Source of the DNA: Hypericum androsaemum
Taxonomy: Eukaryota; Streptophyta; Magnoliopsida; Malpighiales; Hypericaceae
Assembly (NCBI GenBank): GCA_963995505.1
Contig: OZ023192.1
Location: 7,733,001-7,797,000 of the forward strand
DNA: 64,000 bases
Reading direction: 5' to 3'
Numbering within the stretch: position 1 is the first letter of the stretch; the number at the start of each line of letters is the position of its first letter. Under the pieces are notes generated by a model. It made no database searches and was not told the DNA's origin. It saw only the letters and a program-made list of their open reading frames with translations. The position numbers were made by a program, and so were the translations under genes. This document shows positions 50,283 through 60,414 of this stretch, piece by piece.

Positions 50283-50530
50283 AATTTGGTCCGAATGGTG
50301 CGACCAAAATTTCGGTCTGACCGGTCTGGCCAAAAAATTGATAAGACCAAATTGACCAATTTATGGTCCGACCAGTTTGACCGAAAAATGGTCCGACCAG
50401 TTTGACCAAAAGATGGTCCGACCGGTTTGACCGAAAGATGGTCCGACCGGTTTGACCGAAAGATGGTCCGGTCGGCCAGTTTGACCAAAATAAGGTCTGA
50501 GTGGTTTGACCGTTAAACAATGTGACCGTA
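50283..50530. repeat. Left subterminal GGTCCGACC/GGTTTGACC array
   Basis: About nine units of ATGGTCCGACCGGTTTGACC with small variations (AGTTTGACCAAAA, GGTCTGACC). A related array lies near the other end at 58500-58735. Paired subterminal arrays are typical binding-site regions in DNA transposons. Binding is inferred. Confidence 0.75.
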
Positions 50531-50675
50531 ATATGGTCTGTAATAACGCTATTTTAATTAATTTTTTGATTAATGTTCTAATTGTTCAATGTTTAACATT
50601 GTTGGATTTGCTAAGTTTGTTAATATATTGGTAAGTTAATATAATGTTCTAATATGTCTATTGTGTTGTTTAGAT

Positions 50676-53525
50676 ATGGATGCACAGCCATACGGGCATC
50701 TTCTAGGGAATGGAGGACCCTTAGATACGTCGGTATTAGTGCACCAGGATGTGTACCGTTCTCAGGACGTGTGGAACCATGAGGTTCGTGAAGGGATTAA
50801 CGATAATCAGGACACATTGTTGAAGATACACCGACGGAAATGGACGGTGTCTCATGTGCAGAACGAGGCCTTTATAGCCTACATGAAGGAGGCAGGTTTC
50901 TGGGATGTGTGGTGTATTGGCTGGGTCGTTCTCGAAACAGCATTTGTTACAGCCTTGGTGGAGCGGTGGCGGCCCGAGACCCATACGTTCCATATGCCTG
51001 TGGGTGAGATGACAGTTACTCTTCAGGACATTGCTGTGTTGTTCGGGCTTCCTATCGATGGTCACCTAGTAACAGGGTTGCAGACACCTCCTGATTGGCA
51101 CGAGTTCTGCGTACGCCTATTTGGCAGTAACCCGGCAGATACCCCTGGAATGGTTTGGAAAAACCAAATTGCCCTTAAATGGTTCGAGGACCATTTTGAC
51201 CCTGCTGCTATCCCGATTGATGCTGGTGATGAGGTCGTAAAATGATATGTTCGAGCGAACATATTGCGACTTATCGGATGCATTCTTTTTCCCGAGTCTA
51301 GTGATGCGAGGGTGAACACATACTGGTTGCCACTTCTAGAGAATGTAGAGGCAATTGGTTCTTACAGCTGGGGTAGTGCGTGTTTGTCACACACGTACAG
51401 CCATTTATGTAGAGCCACAAGCTCGACACGTTCACTTATTGCCGGGGCGATGATGCTAGTATGTATGTGGGCTTGGGAACGGATCATCCCAAATCGTCCG
51501 GTTTTGTTAAATCCGGCAGTGCAACAACCTGGGCAAGCACTGGGCATCAGGTACAAATTATTACTTAATGCGCTGTAGCCGCTGATTAACCTTATAGACT
51601 TGACGTGATATTTTTATGTCACTGTGCAGGTGGAGTGGAAAATTTAACAGAGCGGCCAGCAAAAAAATAACAACCGTATCTGTTTACAGACGCAGGTTGG
51701 ATGAGCTTAGAGAATCAGATGTAAGTAATTTGTTTATTAAATTTTAATGAATAGTTTTGACTTAAATCATACTGTGTTGCATACATATAACCACGACCAT
51801 TTGGACGAGCTACGACTGTGTGCATTTGTTACAGGTTGTATGGATGCCGTATAACGACGAGATTCTTGGCAATCTCCCGACAATATGCCATCGTGATTGT
51901 GGCTTATGGTTGGCACGAGTCCCGTTGATATGCTTTTTGCATGTGGAGTGACATTATCCTGATCGGGTGTTACGATAGTTCGGATTACTCCAGGGTATTC
52001 CGGCTAGCCCTGAGATCGATGAGGCGACACATAGTGCGGTGGATGGTCGGGGTCAGGCTGGGCAAAATTGGAATGCTATTTACGAAGGCCATGTGAAGAT
52101 CTGGGTGGAATTTCGGACAAGATATGTGTATCACGGAGTACCTACATCGCCGTATATCCATTATCATGATGGATATATGGATTGGTACAGGAAGATTACT
52201 CGGCGATTCATCAGCCCTGCTAGCGCAATGTTACACATGAGTGTAAGTCAATTTAGCTATGTTAAATAAAGATGTTGTCTATTTTAATTTTAATAGCGAT
52301 GTTCCACAATGCTAATGATAATAAAATTTTATTTGTAGGCGGATGTTGTTGAGCATATACGCCACAGGTCTTCAGACATTTCAGAAATTCAGAATTTGTC
52401 GCAGGTTGCACTTGGGTTCGCCGGCGAGCAAAGACGGTACCTAGGTCTCCGCGACAGCCAACCACCTGTGGGACTGGCGGAGCACATGACATACGATCTT
52501 CCTCAATCAGAGAGGGTATCTGTCATGAGACGCAAAACCACCCTTTTCAACAAGCGGCAACCAATACCCCGGCCTGAGCCCGTACCTGGTTATCAAGTGG
52601 AGCCCATGGTCTGGGAAGATTATCGGTCGAGATCGCAGATTCCAACAAACACAGTGACGTCTCTCAGCATGGATACCTCCGCCTCTCATCCATTCTCCCA
52701 GCACACAGATTTTGGCACCCCCGGCTCCGCTTCCCAGCCGTCCCACCAGCACTCGAGTTACGGCCTAGCCCACACTGGGGTGCCGCATTCCCAGCTGTTT
52801 ACTCCCCCTAGGCAGAGGTATTTGTTTATCTTAATTTATGGTATTAATTATGAATTTTATTACAATATGTTCAATTGATTTGATTTCATTATTATATAAA
52901 TTTTTGGGTTTGTTATTAGGGGTGTTCTCATTGGAGACGGTACAACGGCAGCTAGGTCTGTGCAGCCGTTTTCTTACGGACTGGGCCCTTCCGGATCGGG
53001 TTTCGGCGTCGCCCCCTCCGCTGCTCATCCATTATTCAGGGAAAATATATTTGGTTGGCCCCAAACTGGGGCTCATACGTCCGACACGCAGTCCAGTTTT
53101 GGTTTGACCCGGTCTGGTATACAGACATCCCAACTATTTGAGACACCTACACAGAGGTTGGTTCTCTACAATTTGGTGTGTGTAAATTATGAATTTTATT
53201 TAAAAATTTTGAATTGATTGTATGGCTTTATTGTGTTGATAACATAATTTGTTGATTTTGATAAATTTGTATGATATTTTATAATAGGACTTCGCCACAT
53301 GATACTTCAACTCATGGTAGTGGTGACTCTTCATTTGACGATCCAACCGATTTTGAGGATGAAGAAATACCTCTGGTCCGGCGTCAGCCTAATCGGGGAG
53401 CTAGAGAGGCTGGTGTGCGATGTTTTACAGGAGGACACCTGAATGTGCCTGGAAAGGGAAAGGGGAAGGCGAATGCTCACGCAGATAAGCATCAAAAGGA
53501 GAAGCCTCAAAAGAAGAAGAAGTAG
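50676..53525 (+). pseudogene. Plant mobile domain (PMD/MAIN-like) gene carried by the MULE, three stops
   Basis: Six exons chain with GT-AG borders: 50676-51550, 51630-51720, 51835-52242, 52339-52817, 52920-53156 and 53288-53525 (about 775 codons). An in-frame ATG at 50661 is an alternative start. The PMD runs about residues 45-470: RSQDVWNHEVREG, MKEAGFWDVWCIG, ERWRPETHTFHMPVGEMTVT, LQDIAVLFGLPIDGHLVTG, ANILRLIGCILFP, YSWGSACLSHTYSHLCRAT, GAMMLVCMWAWERI. The tail is low complexity. The ends of exons 4 and 5 repeat one motif (SQLFTPPRQR and SQLFETPTQR), an exon duplication. The C terminus is basic (GKGKGKANAH, KKKK). Stops lie at 51243 (TGA, where family members have Arg), about 51949 (TGA for Trp) and about 51976 (TAG for Gln). 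Host PMD proteins act in silencing and genome stability. The role in the transposon is unknown. Confidence 0.88.
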
Positions 53526-53822
53526 TTTATGCTTCTGTACTAGACATTCGTTGGATGCTTTTATGACTGTATTAACTTCACTTTTTTTATGATTTGTGTT
53601 TTAGTTCTCGAAACTTTTCAAACGTTATACCTTTCTAGATAAGTATGCCGTCAAGATATTAAACAAAGTACGGTATAAGGAAATACGACATGACAAAACT
53701 AAGAAGTGCAATACTAAAATAGGATGACAACAATCTGAAATAACAGATAAAAAAATATCTTTATGTTTCTCAACACGTTGTCACAATTCTCATCAGAATT
53801 TCCGGTAGGGACATATTTGCCA

Positions 53823-55556
53823 CTATTCCTTGAAAACTCGTTTAACATTCTCGTGATCAACACTGAAATGTATTCGATTTTCTTCATACGAGACATAAAT
53901 CTGTTCAAAAAATACTTAATTAGGTCAATGATTATATTAAAATAATTTACTGACGACGATGTAATGATAATATAAGCTTACATCTTTCACTAGCAACACA
54001 CATCCATCACAGTAGGTACTCTCAATGTCTTGTAAACTCCCTGTGATTTCGCCAGTAGGATCCTTCATAAATTTATAGATATGAAGTCTTTGATAATTAA
54101 AAAATATGATTAAGAAACAAATAATACATTATATTATAATACCTGAAAAACTGCTCGGAAACTATTGCCGTATACATGTTTTTTCTTTTTCACGTACAGA
54201 ACCATCTGCAAGTCTCTTAGTTAACAATAACATTACTTGCAAATTGAAAATTTTTCATATATGTACAAATGTTACCTGTGGAATTGTGATGCTTTCAGAG
54301 ATTGTTTTTACATCCTCAATAGATACTCCATCAACGTTAGCTCCATACATCAAACCTAAAAAATTTAAAAATTAGATACTCCATAAATGTAAGTAACAAG
54401 TATGTATAAGTATTTTCGTAATACCGTGAGATAGAACAAATTCAATAGCTGTTGTCCATGGTTCATTGTTGAAAATGTCATTGGCTTTGCGGTCTGCTTC
54501 AGCTCGTATGGCTTTCCTTCGAAGGGCTGATTTAGCTTCAGCTTCCTTTTTATGCAGCTCTAACCTCTTTTGTTCTTGGAGCCACTCAAAGGCCTCTGAG
54601 CCATATAGTGCCTTCAAATCGGCACCACGTCCCTCAGGATATGGTGCTGGAGGATAAGGACGACGACCATCATAGGATGGTGCTGGACGAGTTTGTTCTT
54701 GGGAATCTTCATCAGATTCTCCATTTTTCTTGAACACTTTAACAACGTTCTCATCAGTAATGCTAAATAATTTGTTGTTCGGGTATGGGGACGAGTCAAC
54801 TTTTACCTGTTGAAGAACCAGAAAATCAGTAAACAACTATCTGGAACTATTGAGAAAAAAAAGGATATGCTCACATTTTTAAGATACAACACACATCCAG
54901 CTTCAACAAGACCGGTAGAGTCATTTATGGTACCAGTAATACTGCCTGTAGAATCCTGTAATATATTAAAGGTTTAAAAAATTTCTCACATAACATAAAT
55001 ATGTAAGAATAAATAAAATTCTTTTAATTGTACCTTTAATGTCGCAAGTGCGCCAATTCCGACATGCTGAAAACGGGTCACCTCTACAACCATCTACAAG
55101 CAAATACAAAATACTTGTTATAAAATTGATTATGATGCTAACTCAAATTAAAGGATAATGTAAAATTTCTTACCGACATAACTGTAGTACCATTATAGGT
55201 ATTTTTGAAGCTCTGAATACTTGTCCCTTTAAAACAGGTTCCTATCATCATCCCTGTAAAATAAATTAAAATTTAATAAAAATATTATGTGATCCAATAT
55301 AGAAATACAGAATACCTTCAACTGTCAGAAAGTCTATGGCTCTACTCCACGGTTCTGGATCTCGCTTGACAAGCTTGTAATAACAGTTGCTTTTGGTAGG
55401 TTTCTGAGAAGGGACTTCTGATCTATCGTTGGATGGCCTCTGTAATCATTTGAAAATATACCCAAACTTAGAACCACATAGAGCATTCCAATCGATTCGA
55501 GGATGCTCCGGCTCTTCGTCATCATGTGCGATTGGCTCTTTGCCACTTCTCCTCAT
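53823..55556 (-). pseudogene. Tandem OB-fold protein resembling HROB/MCM8IP, carried by the MULE, one stop
   Basis: Nine exons chain with GT-AG borders and matching phases: 55556-55316, 55253-55174, 55093-55034, 54955-54875, 54806-54425, 54355-54276, 54205-54143, 54062-53982 and 53900-53823. The frame totals 381 residues. It encodes two copies of one module. Module 1: EPWSRAIDFLTVEG, MVVEVTRFQHVGIGALATLK, DSTGSITGTI, EAGCVLYLKNVKV, FSITDENVVKVFKK. Module 2: EPWTTAIEFVLSHG, MVLYVKKKKHVYG, DPTGEITGSLQD, CDGCVLLVKD, FSVDHENVKRVFKE then stop. Exon borders fall at the same places in both. The LKD-TG-I-G...GCVL-LK pattern is that of the OB fold of HROB, the partner of the MCM8-9 helicase in recombination repair. 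An acidic, Pro-rich and coiled-coil linker joins the modules. TGA at 55448-55446 interrupts the first exon. Family assignment is by motif resemblance only. Confidence 0.72.
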
Positions 55557-55734
55557 CGGCACACCTGAACAATTATGACAATAAACATATACATAAAATG
55601 TGTAATGCGTCATTATTCTGCTAAGATAGAGTAACTTAAACTTCAGACTATTACAAAGAAACTCAACACAACCCACATAGAGTTTCACAAAATATTACAA
55701 TGTACAATCCTTTCAGTTCAAAATTAATTACAAT

Positions 55735-58391
55735 TCAACGTCCACGACGGCGTCTACTCGTACTTGCCCCTACGGATACAGCTGCCGCTTTAGCTGCTTT
55801 AGCCGCTCTTGCCGCCGCAACTGCTCTTATATTAGTACAATTGACTTTTGTGTGACCCCTTGTTTTACAGAGCGTACAGCGGACGAAATGCACTGTATCC
55901 ATTTCATTATGTATGCGCTTCCGTGGCTATCCTCTACCCCTCGCTAATCTTTCATCTGGAATGAGCCTTACAACCGTTGGATCTTCAGGATACGGCCAAT
56001 ATTTAGGATTGCCCAGAGGAACAAACTTCAGTTGGTAGCAAGCTTGCGTGGTTTCCAGGCGATAATACTTATCCACAAATATCTTGTAATCGATGCCAAG
56101 TTCAGTACAACACGCCATCACATGTGAGCACGGATAGTGGTAAGCCTGAAATTTGCCGCAGCCACAAAATCCTGTAGAAAGATTAACTGAATGCTTTCTG
56201 TCCCCTTTTGTCTTCTCATATCGTACCCAGTGCGAACTTCGTACGATCCAACTGTACTGTCAGAAACTCGCACTCTATGTCCATTGGCCTTTCCCTCCCA
56301 CCGCTCCAACCTGTTTAGGAGCTTCTGTGACATCAATATTTTGCCAGTACAGCTCTCTTTCATACACTTAATTGATCTCTCTTCAAAATATTCGGTTAGC
56401 TTGTTAAATGTCTCTGCCACCAAGGCCGTCACCGGTAAACTATGAACTTTTTTGAAGATCATATTTACGCACTCGGCAAAATTCATCGTCATGTTACCAT
56501 ATCTGCGTCCGCCATCCCAAGCTAAGCTCCACTTGGGCAATTTCTGTTCATACATCCAGTTGAAGACCTCCTGGTCGACATTCCATATTTCTCGCATGTT
56601 AGCTTCCAACTTCGACAGTTGAGCTTGCATTCCTACAACCAACATAGTAAAAATATTAAATGTGGAGTAACAACTTGTAAAATAGTTTTAGACAACAAAA
56701 CATTTGTGCATGTCACCTGCAATCTTCATGACATTCCTCATGGCGTCGTTTTTGAAGTGTTTCTTAAGATTGCTTGCTACGTGTCGAATACAATATCGAT
56801 GGGCGGTATCACTGTCTTCTCCCCAACCATACTCCGTATCCATTGCCTTTAATATGCCAGCATGTCGATCAGAAATAACACATATTCCATGTCGGCCAGG
56901 CGTGACGTGCTTCCGGACTTGTTTCATGAACCACGGCCAACTATCCGTGTTCTCACCCTCTACCAGAGCAAATGCTATTGGAATTATAGCATTATTACCA
57001 TCAATTGCAGTGGTGATCAGGAGGACATGCTTGTATTTTCCATACAAGAACGTTCCATCAATCTCCAAGACAGGCATGCAATGTTTGAAAGCTTCAATGC
57101 AAGGCTTGAAGCTCCAAAAAACTCGCTTAAAGATCTTTGTTCCAGGCATCAGTGCTTCCACGTAATGGTCGCAACCAAGGAGGGTGTGATAATATTCCCA
57201 TTCAACAACAGTTCCAGGATTATTTGCCTTGCATGCTGCAAACCATTGCGGAAGGCGATTGTAAGATTCTTGCCAATCCCCCCATAAATCTTGAAACGCC
57301 TTCTCTTTTGCCCACCAAGTCTTCGTATACAAGGGTCTAAACTTCATATGGTCGTGGATCTCTGACCTTAAAGTGGCCACACGAATTTCTGGTTGTTCCT
57401 CTACTCGTTTCTTAATAATTTGTGCAATGAAAGCTGGAGTGAGTTGTTTATGATCCTGCGACTTTCGTAGGCGACCACAGGTATGGGGGTAGGTGTGTTT
57501 CACGATTTTCCATGGACTGAAAAGTGTGCCCCTTCTTTCCTGTGAGACACGGATCTCCCATTTGCAATCATCCGTCTCCCATTTTTTACACTTCACAGAA
57601 AAAGTTTCTGGCCTTGTTTCTTTTCGAACAAACTCACGCCCATCGTTCATTACGAATGCCTCGATCTCCCTCTTTGCATCAAATTTGCTCTTCCAAATCG
57701 TACCCTCTTTCAACAAACCAGAACAACTTCCATCTATTGCTCGGTCGCAATCCCATTCTTCACTATAAACAGTCATCGATGATTGTTCACCGGGATCAGT
57801 TAGAGCGAGTTCACCGTATTGTTGTTCTCGGTATTGTTGTTCCTCTTCTTCTACTACTTCTTCTTCATCTTCGTCTTCTTCTGCTTCATTTTCGTCTTCT
57901 TCTGCTTCGTCTTCACGATCAAAATTGTATGTGGCATATGGACCCGTCTCTCTAGGATCATTTTCAAACCAATCAAATATTGGTTCATGAGCAACATCCA
58001 TCCCTGTTGACGTACCAGCTTCAACGACAAACGGGTTGTAATTATTAACCCTCTTTTCCACAATGATTGTAAGCTTAATCTCCTTCACCATTGGTCCAAA
58101 GAAGTTAATCATGGTCTCCAGCATTATCCTAACATCTTCATCGTCGTTAATAAACATTGGACCAAATTGTCCTCTTCCAAATGGACATCTAAATATCAAT
58201 GGCCCAAATTCTTCATTTGGACCTATTGGGATCTTTTCGTTAACTTTTTTCCGCAAGATATTGTATCTAACAAATGCTGCATGAAACTTCAACTTCTCTT
58301 TCCCACCACCTTGGTAATCAAAACCGGTTTCATTGTTGTTGAAAATTACTCCATCGTATTTCAACTTTATTCTTATAACCCGGTTAGCCAT
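55735..58391 (-). pseudogene. MULE (MuDR-type) transposase, nearly intact
   Basis: Two exons, 58391-56717 and 56632-55735, are joined by an 84-bp GT-AG intron (phase 1). From the N terminus: an N-terminal domain with FRCPFGRGQFGPMF, a long acidic run (about 170-195), and a WRKY-GCM1-like zinc finger (KSKFDAKREIEAF, CKWEIRVS, HTYPHTCGRL, about 225-315). The MULE DDE domain follows (VLEIDGTFLYGKY with Asp445, CVISDRHAGILKA with Asp508, YCIRHVASNLKKHF). Then come a SWIM finger (FCGCGKFQAYHYPCSHVMA) and a C-terminal zinc knuckle (CTLCKTRGHTKVNC) with an RRRRGR tail. The SWIM finger is one frame off from the preceding sequence, so a frameshift lies near 56220-56240. TAG at 55929-55927 separates SWIM from knuckle. 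The product would cut and join the element ends in the nucleus. Confidence 0.92.
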
Positions 58392-58499
58392 TATGAATAC
58401 TACAACAAAATAAAACAGTATGCAATTCTATATTAGCAACACAAAACATAATTTATATTAACGAAAATATCATATAAACATAGATTCTTCTCCATCAAT

Positions 58500-58735
58500 T
58501 TTTTGGTCCGACCACCTTAAGAACCAGATGAAATTTAATCGGACTGGCAGGGTGGTCACTTTTTGTACTCGACCATCCGGAATTTACCAAGAAAAAATTC
58601 ACAATCTGACCGGTCGTTCCGGTCGGATTGGTCAGACTAACCAGACCGGTCCGACCGATCCGACCAGTCTGACCGACCCGACCGGTCCGACCGATTAAAC
58701 CGGTCTGGCCATTAGGGTTGGTCAGTTTATAAAAT
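58500..58735. repeat. Right subterminal GGTCCGACC/GACCGGT array
   Basis: Dense GACCGGTC, CCGACCGATCCGACC and GGTCAGACT words, counterpart of 50283-50530. It lies 110-340 bp upstream of the transposase start, so it may overlap its promoter. Confidence 0.7.
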
Positions 58736-58740
58736 CCGCA

Positions 58741-58970
58741 CACCCACAAAATTTTAAACAATCAGATATCACACTCAAAAAATATAAGGAATTAATAATT
58801 TCAAAGCTAAAATATACTAATTATTTTTAATTAATGAACAAACTCTACATATATACACCCATAAAATTTTAAACAATCAGATATCACACTCAAAAAATAG
58901 AAGGAATTAATAATTTCAAAGCTAAAATATACTAATTATTTTTAATTAATGAACAAACTCTACATATATA
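58741..58970. repeat. 115-bp tandem duplication
   Basis: Two copies (58741-58855 and 58856-58970) start CACCCACAAAATTTTAAAC and CACCCATAAAATTTTAAAC and are nearly identical, implying recent duplication in the transposase upstream region. Confidence 0.88.
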
Positions 58971-59249
58971 CCAAAATATTAAAGTAAATTAATTTACCTG
59001 GTTTTGGGCAGGGTCTTCTATGGTATGCAGGACGTCTTCGTATGGATGACAAAAGGCTTCTGCGAGGTATCCATTATATAGGCCATATGATCGACCAAGA
59101 TCTGACCAAAAAAGTCGGATCTTGGACCAATATGATATATTCGACAAAAAATGTCGGATCTTGGTCATATCCGAAATCTCCTATTCAGATTTCGGATATG
59201 ACCAAGATCCGACAAAAACGGTCGGATCTTGGACCAAGATCCGACTTTT

Positions 59250-59436
59250 TTAGTCGGATATATCATCCGACTAAAAAAGTCGGATCTTGGTCATCCGACA
59301 AAAAAAGTCAGATCTTGGTCCAAGATCCGACTTTTTTCGGCGTCCGTGCCACGTGGACACCGTCCCCGCAATACTTTCAAATCGGACGCTTTTTTCACAA
59401 AAAATGGTGAATAGTAACACCATTAAAAAAAAACCC
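59250..59436 (-). repeat. Right terminal inverted repeat of the 9.9-kb MULE
   Basis: Inverted copy of the left end, ending AAAAAAAAACCC. Inside it, further palindromic GTCGGATCTTGGTCC/GGACCAAGATCCGAC units extend to about 59090. The array is longer on this side. Confidence 0.93.
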
Positions 59437-59444
59437 TTTAAGCT

Positions 59445-59689
59445 CGCCTGCCACCGATGGGACTTAACATGATGCAAATTAGGACCAACCGACACTTTTT
59501 TTAAAACATAAATACTTAGTGTAATATTAATTAGTCATTATAGTCATACAAAAAGATTACATCCAATTGGTGAGGAGGATTAACTATTACATTGTCGAAA
59601 ATAGTACCTAATGGATTTGGCTAATCAATTTGCTATCTTGGTAACTTCTCTAGAAATATGTACTAGTTTACACAACGGTAAATTCAAAA
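59445..59689. other. Host flank right of the MULE nest
   Basis: 59437-59515 continues dispersed repeat copy A and matches 63487-63565 (AACATGATGCAAATTAGG against AACATAATGTAAATTAGG). The rest is AT-rich with nothing recognised. Confidence 0.6.
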
Positions 59690-60020
59690 GAATAGTTTGT
59701 ATCTCCGAGACAAACAATTCGATATTCCAATTGATCGGAATGAAATGACTTTAAAGTTGAGGAAATCAACCACAAGTTGGCAATCAAATTCCACGATCGT
59801 GTTTCTTAGTGGTAAATTAAGCCGAATATACCTAGCAACCTCTCCAATAGCCTTAACTCAGCTTCAATAGCCGAAGAGGTGGTGAAAGTTGACGTCCTAA
59901 CATCCAGCAGGCGTTCCTAATGGTTAAGACACCAAGGAGAGATCAGCAGGCTTATTTGGCGATGTCCAAGAAGCATCAACATTAAACTTGAGGGTGGACA
60001 CGTCCAAGAACCATTTGTAA
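59690..60020 (-). pseudogene. LINE-type RNase H fragment
   Basis: On the minus strand: FLDVSTLKFNVDASWTSPNK, then VKAIGEVARYIRLNLPLR and IVEFDCQLVVDFLN. This is the RNase H-like domain found at the C terminus of plant LINEs and related ORFs. Internal stops interrupt it. It is isolated, with no reverse transcriptase attached. Confidence 0.65.
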
Positions 60021-60414
60021 TGTTCCGTGATCCGACCGACTGTCTCTACAGATCAACACGGGTCTTTTTTAACATGTTTTGTCCTCACTCACACGCACTC
60101 CAAAAAAATTTCCTAGAATGTCTAAAATCACAAGGTATCAAAGTCGAAAAAGTTTGACATGATTGATAGATTTTAAAATACAAGGTCTTAATACAATTTT
60201 TGCCTTACCGCAAAGTATCAAAGTGAACTTTTCCCAATTTTATTTCTAATTTCTCCAATGTTCAGAATAGATACAACGGTCTAATATGTTATTGGATCTG
60301 TGTAGCCAAAATTAACTTTTATATCTAAAATCACTAAAATGATCGTAGACTAGTTCTGTCAATTTTGCTAATATATAATTATTAGGGAGTTAATACAATC
60401 ACTTACTTCCTTTT
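60021..60414. other. AT-rich intergenic DNA
   Basis: No gene or repeat is recognised. It ends in the target duplication TTCCTTTT (60407-60414) of the next element. Confidence 0.4.

Larger units (their letters stand above)
49538..59436. mobile_element. Autonomous-type Mutator-like element carrying PMD, tandem-OB and transposase genes
   Basis: The ends are inverted copies of GGGTTTTTTTTC and AATGGTGTTACTATTCACC, extending about 180 bp. The target duplication TTTAAGCT is exact (49530-49537 and 59437-59444). The 9.9-kb interior holds, from the left: palindromic end arrays, a GC-rich low-complexity block, TTAATTG repeats, a GGTCCGACC array, the PMD gene (+), the tandem-OB gene (-), the transposase gene (-), a second GGTCCGACC array, a 115-bp duplication and the right end. 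All three genes have introns and are almost full length with a few lesions each. The element disrupts no recognised gene. Its target overlaps the target duplication of the neighbouring smaller MULE. Confidence 0.93.

Noticed and set aside
55334..55546. 70-codon minus-strand frame overlapping the first exon of the OB-fold gene
   Set aside because: It is a shifted reading of the same DNA. The frame with the conserved EPWSRAIDF module and matching splice phases was preferred despite its TGA.
56704..58436. Plus-strand ORFs opposite the transposase
   Set aside because: Antisense shadows of the well-supported minus-strand MULE transposase.
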